DNA of 64,000 nt from Ryuthela nishihirai (Eukaryota > Arthropoda > Arachnida > Araneae > Heptathelidae): contig JAWZYU010000007.1 of NCBI GenBank assembly GCA_038380435.1, positions 21,431,001 to 21,495,000 of the forward strand. The letters run 5' to 3'. Position 1 is the first letter of the stretch; each line of letters begins with the position of its first letter. The position numbers and the translations under genes were made by a program. The notes beneath the pieces are model-generated. The model was given only the letters and a program-made list of their open reading frames with translations. It was not told the origin of the DNA and ran no database searches. This document shows positions 53,870-64,000 of the stretch, one piece after another.

Positions 53870-55400
53870 TAACTTAATACCCTCCTCCCCCAATAATGGG
53901 GGAAAATGTTCTACTGCTCTTTGGATTCAGAGGCAGGCAGAAAAAAAGGCTAGTTAATAATCTCTTCCTTTCCTAGAAGCATGTGGAAAGATTCTAGACA
54001 ATAAGTTTTTTTTCTGTCTCTTTATTTTTTCGTTCAGTTTTTTTTCTCTGTCCTTTTTTTTTTCATTTAGGTTTTTTCCTTTTTTTTCTTCTAGTTCTTA
54101 AGAATAAGAGAGTACATAGAAAATGATAGTGTTATCTTTTTGGATGTGAAACAAAAAACTTAGAATATACTCTCTTTTTTAGGCAAATGGAAAGATTCCA
54201 TTTTTTCTTTTGCCTTATATTTTGTTAATATATTTTCATTCCAATTAATAAAAACAAAGTAATAGAAAAAACATGTGGTCATTTTTGTATTTAGGATATA
54301 AAATGATTAGGTACTAATCTCCTCTTCTCCTTTAAACATGTGAAAAGATCTCAGACAATAAGATTCTTTGATTGTGTTTTTTTTTTCCTTTGTTTAATTT
54401 ATTTATTTGTTTTGCTTCCAGTTCTTAAAGAATAAGAAAATTTGCTATCGGACAATGCCCTTCTTTTCTTCGGATTAAAGGTAGTAAAAAAAAATTACTG
54501 CATAATCCTTCCCTTTAAGCATCTAAAAAACCTTTTAGAAGTATAAATGTTTGTTTTCCACTTTTAGTTAATTTGTTTAGTTGGTTTTTCTTCAAATTCT
54601 TAAGCAATAAAATAACACGCGCACACGCAAAAAAAAAGTGTCTGGTGATCTTTGAGTTCAGGGCAAAAAACATTTATTCATAATCTCTTAAACATGTGAA
54701 AAAATTCGGCACAATACTTTCTATATTTTTGCTTATTTATTTACTTCGTTTTAATTTTATTTCCTAATAAATTATATATGTATAAAAGAGGCTATTCTTT
54801 GTGTTCGGAATTAAAAATAAAAGTCAAACCATAATTTTTTAAGCATGTGAAAAAAATTCGAGAATATAGTTTTTTTGCGTTTTTTAGTTTGTTTTCCTTT
54901 CAGTTCCTAAGAAAAAAAAACAATACAAAAAAAAATGCTTCTATTACTTGGGTTAAGGCAGAAAAAAAATTGGTGCATAGTTTCTTAATCACAAAATATT
55001 CATATCATAATTTGTATAAACGTGTTTAAAAATTTGAGAATATTGTTTTTTGTGTTTTTTAGTTTGTTTTCCTTCTAGTTCCTAAAAAATACAATAGTAC
55101 AAAAAAATTGCTATTCTTTGAGTTAGGGCAATAAAATAGGGACCACAACATATATTTTTAGCGCATTGAAAGATTCGGGAATATAAGCATTTTTTTTATT
55201 TTCTTCTTTTGTTTATTTATTTTGCTTTTTTTTTCTTTCCAGTTCCTGAAAAATAAGATAGTACACACAAAAAAATGCGCTGGTCTTGAGGTTCAAGACA
55301 AAAAACAAGATTAAGCTGTAATCTATCCTTTTATTTTATGCATGAAAAAATATTACAGACAAAAGGATTTTGTTTTTACCTTTTCGTTTACTAATTTAGT
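53870..55400. repeat. AT-rich satellite-like array, ~170-bp units
   Basis: A recurring order AGTTCCTAAGAATAAGA, TTCTTTGGGTTCAGGGCAA, AATCTCTCCTTT, AAGCATGTGAAAAGATTC and a T-rich stretch repeats about eight times. The AGTTCYTAA landmark falls near 54093, 54419, 54592, 54762, 54900, 55075 and 55240, i.e. 138-175 bp apart, with one double interval. Units are strongly diverged. Confidence 0.7.
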
Positions 55401-55435
55401 TTTTTTTTCGTTTAGATTGTACTTTTGATTATTGT

Positions 55436-55625
55436 GTTGATTGGTTTTATCTCTCTTAGCGACATTTTTATTTTGAACACAATTGGCTGAATGGCCACGT
55501 CACAAAGACCCCAAGGCCTCAGAGAAATTTGAGGAAGAGGATCCACAAGATAGCTGTTAAGAGAAAATGGAAAGTCATCGAAGATGTTTTTTAACGTGCA
55601 CGTGGAACAACTGACTCACATGAGG
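55436..55625 (-). mobile_element. SINE1 3' half
   Basis: Inverted; TTGGTTTTATCTCTCTTAGC to TTTTTAACGTGCACGTGG. The LINE copy begins just to its right. Confidence 0.75.
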
Positions 55626-55672
55626 TCAAAGGTCCCATGGCAAAGTTTTCGCTCTTCTCTTTTTCAGCGAGG

Positions 55673-55744
55673 ATCATCAACATCATCATCATCATCATCA
55701 CCACCACCACCACCACCACCACCATCATCATCGTCGTCGTCATC
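55673..55744. repeat. (ATC/ACC)n microsatellite tail of LINE copy 2
   Basis: On the minus strand this is (GAT)n/(GGT)n directly after the LINE 3' end, as in the full-length copy but longer. Confidence 0.9.
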
Positions 55745-58675
55745 CTCAAGCAGCCATGGGCTACGGAGGTCCAACCAGACCGTGCAATTTAGTTCTCCAA
55801 CCAAGTCTGTCCTGAGCTACATCTACTGCATCTGGTCACTGCACACCAATTCTAACAAAGTCCTGTTTGACATTGTCTGCCCACCGCAACCTAGGTCTCC
55901 CCTTCTTTCTGAGGCCTTTAGGCACACTGTTCATAACCCTATTCGCCAATCTATAATTATTCATACGGGCAACATGGCCAAACCAACGGAGTCTCTCTCT
56001 GCACAATATGCTGCTTAAAAGAGGCCTAACCTCATCATTAGTTACAAAGTTGAACCACTTAATGCCCAAGATACTGCGTAAGCATCTGGAATCAAAAGCA
56101 TCTAGTGTCCTGTTATCCTGTTTACACAGCGTCCAAGTTTCACTACCATAACTAACCCTAGAAAGAACCAAACTATTATACAGTCTAATTTTAGTCCTTA
56201 GGTGTATACGCCTATTTCTCCACACTCTCCATAGATTCTTAAACGTCCCGGTAGCAATCCCTATTCGTCTGTTAATCTCATGCCGCACATCACCAGTATC
56301 TGTTACATAGCTCCCAAGGTAATTAAACTGTGACACCTGCTCAAGACTGCAACCATTCAGATGAACTGAATCACAACCTGCCTGACCAATTTTCATCACT
56401 TTAGTTTTCTCTCTGTTTATAACCAAACCTACTCTACTAGCAGTCTCATCAACAGCTCGAATGAAAGAGTTTATCTCATCAACATCATTTGCCAAAAGGG
56501 CTAAATCATCAGCATAATCTAAATCAGAAATTTTCGTATCTCCAGTCCATTTAAGGCCAAAATCTTTTCCTTGAAATGAATTTCGCATAACATAATCAAT
56601 AACCAAGCTAAAGAGAAAAGGAGACAAAATGCACCCTTGTCGAACACCAGAAGTAATGCTAAACCAATTGCTACGAGACTTACCAATTCTCACACACGAC
56701 TCAGTGTTCTTACAGAGAGCTTTCATTATGTTAACTAACTTGTCAGGTATACCATATGATTTCACAATCAACCACAAATTATGACGATCAACAGAGTCGA
56801 AAGCCTTTTTGAAATCAATAAAGTTAGCATCCCAAGGTTTCTGAAACTCTAAACATTTCTCAAGAATCTGCCTAAGTGAAAATATCTGATCCACAAATCC
56901 CCTACCACTTCTGAATCCACATTGCTCATCACGCAATTGACTGTCAACCAGATTCTTAATTCTATTAAGCACAATCATGGAAAGAACTTTACCTGGAACA
57001 GAGAGTAGGCTGATACCCCTATAGTTATCATAAGAACTGCGATCACCTTTTTTGAAAATAGGGATAATAATAGCTCTGGTAAAATATTTAGGAACCATGC
57101 CTTTATCATAAAAGAAAAGTAAAGTAGCTGTTAAAGTAGCTGTTTTTCAGTCATCCAAGTGGTAGCCGAAACATTCCCAGCTCTGAGCATTTCTGTAGTA
57201 ATTTCATCTACCCCTGGGGATTTATGAAGTTTAAGTTTAGAAATAGCCAAAATAACTTCAGATTGTGTTATAGGCTCAACATTAAAGCCACCAATGCATC
57301 TATCATCATTACAAAAAATGGGAGTAGAACTAACTACATTGTTTAGAACATCACTGAAATTCTCAGCCCACCTAGCCATGACAGAATCCTTCCCTTCTAT
57401 AACCTTACCTTGTTTATCCTTCAATCCTTGTATACCTGTCTGTTTTCTACCACATAAAATATTAACTATCTGGTACAGCTCTCTGCTGTTGTGCTGCCTA
57501 ACTGCTTCCTCAGCTTTGTCAGCCAAGCCATCAAGCCAAAATTTCTTATCAGCAGCTAACTGATCTTTTACACGTTTATTAAGCTCTCTGTAATGCTTTC
57601 TATTAGGACTAGTAGGGTACTAATTAAGGACATTCCTGCAGGTCCTCCTTTCTGAAATAAGCTCAAGTCCCTTATCACTCAAATAATTCTGTCTCCTCTG
57701 CTCCTTTTTTCCTAAAAGAGTACTGTTAGTTTCCAAAAAAGCCTGTTTAAAATGACCCCATTCTTCCTCAACTTCAGTGGTAAGCAAATCATGACTGTCA
57801 TAATGACTAAGTAACCTATCATGGTAAGCTTTAGCTATAACTGGGTCTTTCAGAATGTCAGTATTAAAAGCAAATTTTTTAACCCTAGCACAACACTTTT
57901 TAAGTTTACGTTGCAAGACACTTTTAACAGGGTAATGGTCAGATCCAATTTCAGCTCCCCTATATGACCTGGTATTCCTAACAGAACTAGCCCATTTGCT
58001 GTTAATTAATACATAATCAATCATATTCTTATGCAGCCCATCGGGTGAAACTTATGTGTACTTATGTATGTCGCGGTGTTTGTAATAAGTGTTAGTTATT
58101 CTGAAACCATTGAGTTTACTTACCTGTAGGAGACGTTGCCCATTGCCATTGCAGCTACCAATACCAAAAGGGCCTATCACTCCTCCCCAAAGGTCAGAGT
58201 CAGTACCAACTTTGGCATTGAAATCACCTAGAACAAGGGTAATATCTCCTTTCTTGACAGAATCCAAAATATCCTGAAGTTGTCCGTAAAACCTATCCTT
58301 CTCATCCGCATCGGCTTCCTCAGTGGGGGCATAACAGCAGATAACATTCAAGTCTTTAATTCTTGTCTGAAATTTTGCTGTAAGAAACCTTTCATTAATG
58401 CACTCATATCCTAGAAGAGCATCACTAGCATGTCTGTTGAGCAGCAGACCCATGCCTTGGAGATGCTGTCCATCCACCCTCCCTGTAAAGAGAAATTTAA
58501 AGTTATTTTTAAGTATCTCACCTTTATCTGTCCATCTGGTCTCTTGCAAGCCTGGAATATCTAAGTTAAAGCGCTGGAATTCCTGCGTGAGGACATCAAG
58601 AGAATAATTTCTATATAATGTCCTCACGCTCCACGTTCCTGCAGAGAGAAAATGATTAGTAGGATTTTTAAAGAA
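55745..58675 (-). mobile_element. RTE-like LINE, copy 2, 5'-truncated
   Basis: Homologous to 36260-39180 throughout. It ends upstream at about 58675, where similarity to the full-length copy stops (within TTCTTTAAAAATCC), so the whole leader is missing. No clear target duplication was found. Confidence 0.9.
55760..58660 (-). pseudogene. LINE endonuclease-reverse transcriptase, copy 2
   Basis: Same domain order as copy 1 (GTWSVRTL, LGDFNAKVGTD, SDHY, FKKAFDSVDR, GVRQGCILSPFLF, LDYADD). Four lesions are visible against copy 1: a Trp codon turned into TAA after DIHKYT (about 58050), a Gln codon turned into TAG after CRNVLN (about 57618), an indel with a small tandem duplication of ACAGCTACTTTA at about 57108-57150 that shifts the frame, and a Trp codon turned into TGA after VRIGVQ (about 55834). 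Nothing changes at the position of copy 1's frameshift, so the two copies are broken independently. Confidence 0.9.
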
Positions 58676-59049
58676 GTAGATGCAAGAAAATATTGAATTC
58701 ACTAAACCGGTATACTTAAGAATTTTTTAGACCGGAAATCTATAGTTCGGTGCTATAGAATAAATTTTTAATAAAAACGAAATTCTCGTACAATATTAAA
58801 AAAAACTTACTGACCAGAAAAATATTTGTTTTTCACTATGGTTGCTGAATCTGTTCTAAGATTATAGATAACTTATATTTTCTCTTAGCGATAAGTAAAA
58901 GGCAAGTTTTATCTATGTGTAGAGATGTGTATATATTTTATTATTACCATTTTATTGACATGTAGTTTAATGTCTTCAATTGTACTACTGTATTTTACTC
59001 GTACGCACAAGGATTATATTGCTGCATTTTAAATTTTAATTGAATTAAA
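58676..59049. other. Unassigned AT-rich spacer
   Basis: Nothing recognised. Confidence 0.4.
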
Positions 59050-59191
59050 ATACCCCCTCAAGCAGCTGCTTGCCATAGAGGTCTGACAGGAAGGAGTCTG
59101 TCAGTTTATATGCCACAGTAGAAGGTCTGAGAGGATGGCAGGACCTCAGCAGAAAAACGACACATACATCCATGCCTTACCCGGGACTCGA
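59050..59191 (-). mobile_element. SINE2 copy, head missing
   Basis: TACCCCCTCAAGCAGCTGCT to CCTTACCCGGGACTCGAA. The hairpin loop is longer (CTGACAGGAAGGAGTCTGTC) but the stem is kept. A SINE1 follows directly. Confidence 0.9.
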
Positions 59192-59205
59192 AGTATCCGG
59201 CACGT

Positions 59206-59404
59206 TAAAACGTGCCTCTATGTACCAAAGAGTCATACTCTGTGCACGTTAACGAATATGCTGGATGGCGTTGATGGGAGGCTACGATCTGTCTCCTAAC
59301 AGCTGACTACGAGGTTCCCTCCCCTCAAACTTCTCTGAGCCCTCGGGATTTTTGTGACCTGGCCATTTAGCCACTGTGTTCAAAATTTGACTCTCAAAGG
59401 TAAC
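59206..59404 (+). mobile_element. SINE1 3' half
   Basis: GCACGTTAAAACGTGCC to CTCTCAAAGGTAACCC. It starts with a perfect small palindrome. Confidence 0.8.
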
Positions 59405-59747
59405 CCAACCTCTGAGCGGCACTTTTTTGGTCAGAATAGGCAAAATGGCAAGGTTAGAAGGAATCGAAGGATTCCAAATAGTTTTAGAAAGGAAATCTAC
59501 TGCAGAGCTGTTAGGAGATAGATGAAACTCCCGTCAACGCGATTCAGCGTGTTCTTTAATGTGCAGAAAGTATAACTCTCCTGCACAGGAACCGTGGCTT
59601 TAACGTCTTATCCGACGAACGTTTCTTTTCTGACTGAGATGTGGGCTAGCTGAGATCAATCTTAACCCTGGCACAGTTGGTACTTGAACCTGGACATTAC
59701 ATATTACGAGACGAGCTCGACTGAGCTGAGCCATCTACCACCCCAAA
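59405..59747 (-). mobile_element. SINE1 copy
   Basis: AACCTCTGAGCGGCACTTTT to GACTGAGCTGAGCCATC. Its 3' end abuts the 3' end of the plus-strand copy, a tail-to-tail pair. Confidence 0.85.
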
Positions 59748-59817
59748 TAGTATTGAAACACTTTCATGTTAGGTGATATATTTTAGCGACATAACTGAAC
59801 ACCATAAATGTTTCGGT

Positions 59818-60032
59818 GAGAGTCCCGTGGCCGAGTTATTAGTGTGCTTCGCTACTCATGAAAGGGACCTGGGTTCCAACCCCGGGTAAAACATATATAT
59901 TTGTATCGTCTTTCTGCTGAGATCTCGCCAACTTCACGGATCTTCTTTACGACTTATAAACTGACAGACGTATAACTCTATGACGTATCAGATCTCTGTG
60001 TTAAGCAGCTCCTTGAGAGGATTTTTTTTATT
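59818..60032 (+). mobile_element. SINE2 copy, diverged
   Basis: Head GTCCCGTGGCCGAGTTATTA, B-box GGTTCCAACCCCGGGTAAAA, terminus AAGCAGCTCCTTGAGAGG. A ~20-bp insertion disrupts the hairpin. Confidence 0.85.
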
Positions 60033-60200
60033 TTATTATCATTTACTTAAAAAGTTATGGCAGCTTGAATATTTAATAGCGGAGTTAAAAAATAGCAATT
60101 AAAAAATTGGTAACTCGAATTTTTAACAGCTACTTCTGAAAATTGACCGAAACTGAAAGAAATATTAAACTTTTAAATATAAATAAAAATAAATAATAAA

Positions 60201-60345
60201 TACCCCCTCAAGCAGCTGCTTGTCACAGAGGTCTGACAGGAGCCTGTCAGTTTATATGCCACAGTAGGAGATCTGAGAGGATGGCAGGACCTCAGCAGAA
60301 AAACGACACACACATCCATGCCTTAACCCGGGCTCGAACCCAGGT
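60201..60345 (-). mobile_element. SINE2 copy, head missing
   Basis: TACCCCCTCAAGCAGCTGCT to CCGGGCTCGAACCCAGGTAA. Confidence 0.9.
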
Positions 60346-60754
60346 AATTATACCCAGGTAAATATACAATTATTTTAATAGAACCTTGATATAATGATTA
60401 CTTGTATTTGGTTACTTTTTCAGCTAAATTCTTATAATTAATAACTTTTACTATTAAATATTCCTGCTGTTATAACTATTAAAATGCTGAAAGGATATTT
60501 CTGAAATTCAAGATATAGAGGCATTAAATTTTGATCACGGGTTTCAGAAATGCGACCTGGAAATAATTTTCTGTTCTATACTAATTATGGTAGCAAATCT
60601 TTGTTTACTACTTGATGGAATGCAATGATCTCACGTGAGTATGGGGAATAATTGGTCACATTCAGTAGAAGACAAAACCATTATAAATGTGATTTAGGTT
60701 TATATTTTGATATTAAAACTATGTGACATTGAAACAATAAAACAAATATAAAGA
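60346..60754. other. Unassigned AT-rich spacer
   Basis: Nothing recognised. Confidence 0.4.
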
Positions 60755-61205
60755 TAATTATGTTCTGCTTATTATTGCTTGAAATAAAATGCAGCCATTG
60801 ATTGCTTCGAACAAAATGCAGCTAGTCATTGATTGCTTCGAACAAAATGCAGCTAGTCATTGATTGCTTCGAACAAAATGCAGCTAGTCATTGTTTGCTT
60901 CGAACAAAATGCAGCTAGTCATTGATTGCTTACAATAAAAGGTGATTGGTCATTGATTGTTTAAAATAAAATATGATTGACCATTGATTTCTTAACAAAT
61001 AAAATGCGGCTGGTCATTGATTTCTTGAAAGAAAATGCGGTTAGCCATTAATTGCTTAAAATAAAATGCAACTGGTCATTGACGATTTACAATGAAATAT
61101 GGAGGGTCACTGACTGATTAAAATGAAATGTAGATGGTCATGAATTGCTTGCAATATAATGCCGCTAGTTATTAGTTGCTTACAAAAAACGCTGATGGTC
61201 ATTGA
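60755..61205 (+). repeat. 31-bp minisatellite, about 14 units
   Basis: GATTGCTTCGAACAAAATGC followed by AGCTAGTCATT repeats exactly at 60800, 60831 and 60862, then decays towards 61205 (TTAAAATAAAATGCAACTGG and similar). Confidence 0.9.
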
Positions 61206-61330
61206 GACTGAGACTTCTTGTTTATATCTTTTAAGTTTCAATCCCATTCACATTAACGGGTTATTCTTCAAGATATTCAGTCTCTAATTTGGCTTTCCAT
61301 TGGCATGACCTGGGAATTTTACGCAAAATG

Positions 61331-61532
61331 ATCACCCACGACCGAGTGATTAGCGTGCTTGTCTACTGATCAAAGGGACCTGGTTCGAGCCCTGGGCAAG
61401 GCGTGATTGTTTGTGTTGCTTTTCTGCTGAGATCCTGTCATCCTCACAGATATTCTACTTTGGCGTAGAAACTAACAGGCTTCTGTCAGACCTCTGTGGC
61501 AAGCAGCTGCTTGATGGGATATTATTTTTCAT
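61331..61532 (+). mobile_element. SINE2 copy, complete
   Basis: Head CACGACCGAGTGATTAGCGT, B-box GGTTCGAGCCCTGG, terminus GCAAGCAGCTGCTTGATGGG. Confidence 0.9.
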
Positions 61533-62829
61533 TAGTATTTGGAAAAAAACAGTTATAAATAATTAAAAATAAAAACATAAAGCTATCTTACGAGAAAGAA
61601 TTACATTGTTGCACCAATTTGGTAATTCGACAGAATTAAAAGATAATAACCAGCTTATATCGTAACACTGAGTAATTCTTCCACGAAAACTACCTCACGG
61701 AACAACCTTCAACTGCAACATCGAAGCCACTGCCACCAAATCTTTCCTCACTGATTTGCCTCTGCCGTTCCGAACAACTGTCAATCATTCCTGCCTCACT
61801 GCTGGCGTAAATCGAACGTGCTGTGACTGACAGCCAGGAGACTAGAGCAGAGGGATTCCACTGTTTGCCTTCCTTAACACCCAACACCTCAAATCCTCAT
61901 TAAATGGAAATCTGTCTCTACCCCCCTTAACGCCCTCCCTACACTTTCTCGTCCCCCAGAACCATTTCCATCCGTGGACCCCCCTTCCATGCTGCTCTTT
62001 GCCGGACACTGCACGCTAAGGGCATTAGCACGAGCACAGTGATTAAGGAATCAATGAAAGCTGTCACGGGCGTACATGGCCGCGTTCTGGGCGCTGGTAG
62101 ACTCGACGGGAAGGTTGAATGGGTGGAGATGGGGTGGTAGACGCTGGGGGTGGGGGGGGCTGCAGATCTATGGGTGGATGGGACTACGGATCGTTGGAAG
62201 CATGACGCAACAAATACCAAACTAGGGATTGAGACGATGTAGCCTACTTGTGAATGGCCGTAGGGACTTGAGAGGAGGAAGAATTGGTTCTAGTAACTTC
62301 CGGTTCGATGGCTCAGTAAGCAGGATAAACATTGGACCACTGAAAGCTGCGTATGTTGCCAAGGGCTTCTGTGAATGTGTAGATCACGTTCTTTGGGTTT
62401 AGGGAGAATTTATATGTGTGCGATTCCTCTGTCTAGTTGCTATCGTTTTTTTCTCCTTTGGTGTTCTCCATCCCATTCTGAGTTCTCAACGCATGATGGT
62501 AGATGTTCAAAGCAGAAATAGGAAGAATTTTTCCGCTAAATTTCACGAAAATGAAAATCTAGAGTTAAGCATTACACATGCTTTCTTATACGTTTTTGAA
62601 GTAATGCGCTCTGAGCTAACGTCAAAATTTGCCAAGAAGATGAATTTTATTTTTAAAATGGCATTAATATTAGAGCCTTTTATTAGAAAAATAATTCAGT
62701 TACGGAGGAATTTAAAGAACCTGTGAGTATAATATGTTAGAGAAAAGATCTAAGAGGAAATCGAGATCTCAGTGGAAAGGCAACATACACTCACTGCCTG
62801 TGCTGAAATGTTAGAGAATTTGTATGTTA
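61533..62829. other. Unassigned region, GC-richer at 61680-62240
   Basis: 61680-62240 contains frames on the minus strand (65 and 93 codons) and a G-rich tract (62140-62160). The translations are low in complexity or without similarity. A 102-codon plus-strand frame at 62418-62726 begins with a hydrophobic leader-like stretch (CLVAIVFFSFGVLHPIL) followed by a charged segment; a small secreted-protein exon is conceivable, but nothing else supports it. Confidence 0.3.
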
Positions 62830-63064
62830 TATCAATGAAAACCTAACTTCGAAGCTTTATAACTTCAGAAATGTGCATTTAATGGAAAGATATGACTGGA
62901 GATATATTAAAGATCATAATCAAATCTGTTTATTTCTCGATTTTCAAAAATATTTGTTTATGTTTTAATAGTTATGAAAGATGAAATATTTAACAATAGA
63001 TTATATTGTTTCATAAAACTCATTAATATTTGTTTAATATGGAACTAACCGTTATGAGTTGTAT
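62830..63064. repeat. Dispersed AT-rich repeat F, copy 4
   Basis: TCGAAGCTTTATAACTTCAG, GATCATAATCAAATCTGTTT and TCGATTTTCAAAAATAT match copy 2 at 30110-30230. Confidence 0.6.
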
Positions 63065-63376
63065 GGGTTACCTCTGATGGACAATTTTTTGCACACAATG
63101 GGCAGGTCACAAGGACCCCGAGAGTGTTGTTGCCGTTGGATCGTCAAGGCCATCCAACTTGAGTATACAGACTATGGCTCTCCCACACAAGTTGCCACGG
63201 CGTTACGTCCCATCCGACGGAAGGCGGCCTTTCCATGTCCATCGGTGTCCCCTGCTGTCCGTGGACTGGGTGGGGAGTTTTACGGAGTTAAATCTCAACG
63301 ATGGCACAGGCGAGAGTAAAATCTGGGAACTGCAGATTACGAGCCTGGTGCGCTATCGCCTGAGTGACCTCCTCTT
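63065..63376 (-). mobile_element. SINE1 copy with internal deletion
   Basis: GGGTTACCTCTGATGG to CTATCGCCTGAGTGACC; shorter than the reference by about 70 bases around 63115-63150. Confidence 0.8.
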
Positions 63377-63425
63377 GAACCATTATGAGAACTTCTAAAA
63401 TGTATATAAAAAAATAATAAAATAA

Positions 63426-63608
63426 ATACCCCTCAAGCAGCTGCTTGCCACAGAGGTCTGACAGGAGTCTGTTAGTTTATATGCCACAGTAGAAGGTCTG
63501 ATAGGATGGCAGGACCTCAGCATAAAAACGACACATACGTCCTGCCTTACCCGGAGCTCGAACCCAGGTCCCTTAGATCAGTAGTCAAGCGTGCTAACCA
63601 CTCGGATA
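63426..63608 (-). mobile_element. SINE2 copy
   Basis: TACCCCTCAAGCAGCTGCTT to GTGCTAACCACTCGG. Confidence 0.9.
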
Positions 63609-63647
63609 TATTGGAAAAATTAGGAGATTTCACCCGACACGAGGGAA

Positions 63648-63796
63648 CGAAGGTTGGTTCAGTCGATAACCTTCCAGGCTTGCAATTTATAATTATCAGG
63701 TTCGATCCCGATCGTGTCAGCGTTGAAATTTGACTTCGCTAAACGATCACTTTGCTCTCGGTCAGAATGGAGACACTTATGGGCTTGGCAAGACCG
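63648..63796 (+). mobile_element. SINE1 5' part
   Basis: Head TTGGTTCAGTCGATAACC, B-box GGTTCGATCCCG, ends GGGCTTGGCAAGACCGCCGG, where a SINE2 tail begins after a short AT-rich join. Confidence 0.75.
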
Positions 63797-63829
63797 CCGG
63801 AAACTATAAAATAAATGAAATAAATAGAT

Positions 63830-64000
63830 GCTCTCTCAAGCAGCTGCTTGCCACAGAGGTCTTACAGGAGCCTGTCAGTTTATACGCCATATTATAAGGT
63901 CTGTGAAGATAGCGAATCTCAGCAGAAAAACAATACTGACATCCATGCCTTACCTGCGGACTCTAACCCTGGTCCTTCAGATAAGTAGCCAAGCATGCTA
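63830..64000 (-). mobile_element. SINE2 copy (cut by window end)
   Basis: CTCTCTCAAGCAGCTGCTTG to the window edge inside the tRNA-like head (AAGCATGCTA). Confidence 0.9.

Noticed and set aside
55584..56018. 144-codon plus-strand frame with a Ser/Pro-rich run
   Set aside because: It is the antisense of the LINE 3' end and its microsatellite tail; similar antisense frames exist in LINE copy 1.
60800..60960. CRISPR-like regular repeats
   Set aside because: Repeats are contiguous 31-bp units without unique spacers, in eukaryotic DNA: a minisatellite.
62418..62726. 102-codon frame with a hydrophobic N-terminus
   Set aside because: A leader-like stretch alone is weak evidence in AT-rich DNA; no cysteine pattern or domain follows.

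Overview
This is repeat-dominated nuclear DNA of an animal, AT-rich, with no intact host gene that I can recognise. Every protein-like signal I could name belongs to a transposable element: an RTE/BovB-like LINE, a second decayed LINE type, Tc1/mariner transposases, a DUF4817-type transposase and a hAT transposase. tRNA-headed SINEs and miniature palindromic DNA transposons fill most of the rest. The mixture fits an invertebrate metazoan, most likely an arthropod. A chelicerate such as a spider is only a guess, because no host gene confirms it.

Layout. 0-3.2 kb: 3' end of a hAT transposase gene, cut by the window edge and inserted in a Tc1 pseudogene; a second Tc1 pseudogene copy; a SINE1; and another hAT terminus. 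3.3-10.8 kb: a Tc1/mariner-type MITE, many SINE1 copies, and a degenerate ~33-bp minisatellite. 10.8-18 kb: mostly unassigned AT-rich DNA with a ~100-140-bp tandem array, weak tRNA-headed repeats and the first palindromic MITE. 18.1-19.6 kb: a whole Tc1 element with both terminal inverted repeats and a broken transposase. 23.9-26.9 kb: an array of a third tRNA-headed repeat (SINE3), invaded by a 1.0-kb Tc1 and a 634-bp DUF4817-derived element. 27-35.6 kb: SINE1 and SINE2 copies and a decayed LINE C-terminus. 35.66-39.20 kb: a full-length RTE-like LINE with a 10-bp target-site duplication and a single frameshift. 39.9-42.1 kb: SINE1 copies with internal tandem expansions and two palindromic MITEs. 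44-49.3 kb: minisatellites and SINEs. 50.2-51.9 kb: a decayed reverse transcriptase of another LINE type on the minus strand. 52-55.4 kb: two AT-rich tandem arrays. 55.7-58.7 kb: a 5'-truncated second copy of the RTE-like LINE on the minus strand. 59-64 kb: SINE2/SINE1 copies and a 31-bp minisatellite.

Family names are my own labels. SINE1 is ~390 bp, tRNA-headed, with a conserved central domain like that of MetaSINEs, and ends in an AAAACAACCC-type tail. SINE2 is ~195 bp, tRNA-headed, and ends in GCTGCTTGAGG plus a TTTA-rich tail. SINE3 is a ~300-330-bp tRNA-headed unit, partly tandem.

The strongest biological inference is that the RTE-like LINE and SINE2 share their last ~28 bases, so the LINE machinery may mobilise SINE2. 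The other recurring theme is internal tandem or inverted amplification within SINE1 and within the centre of a palindromic MITE.
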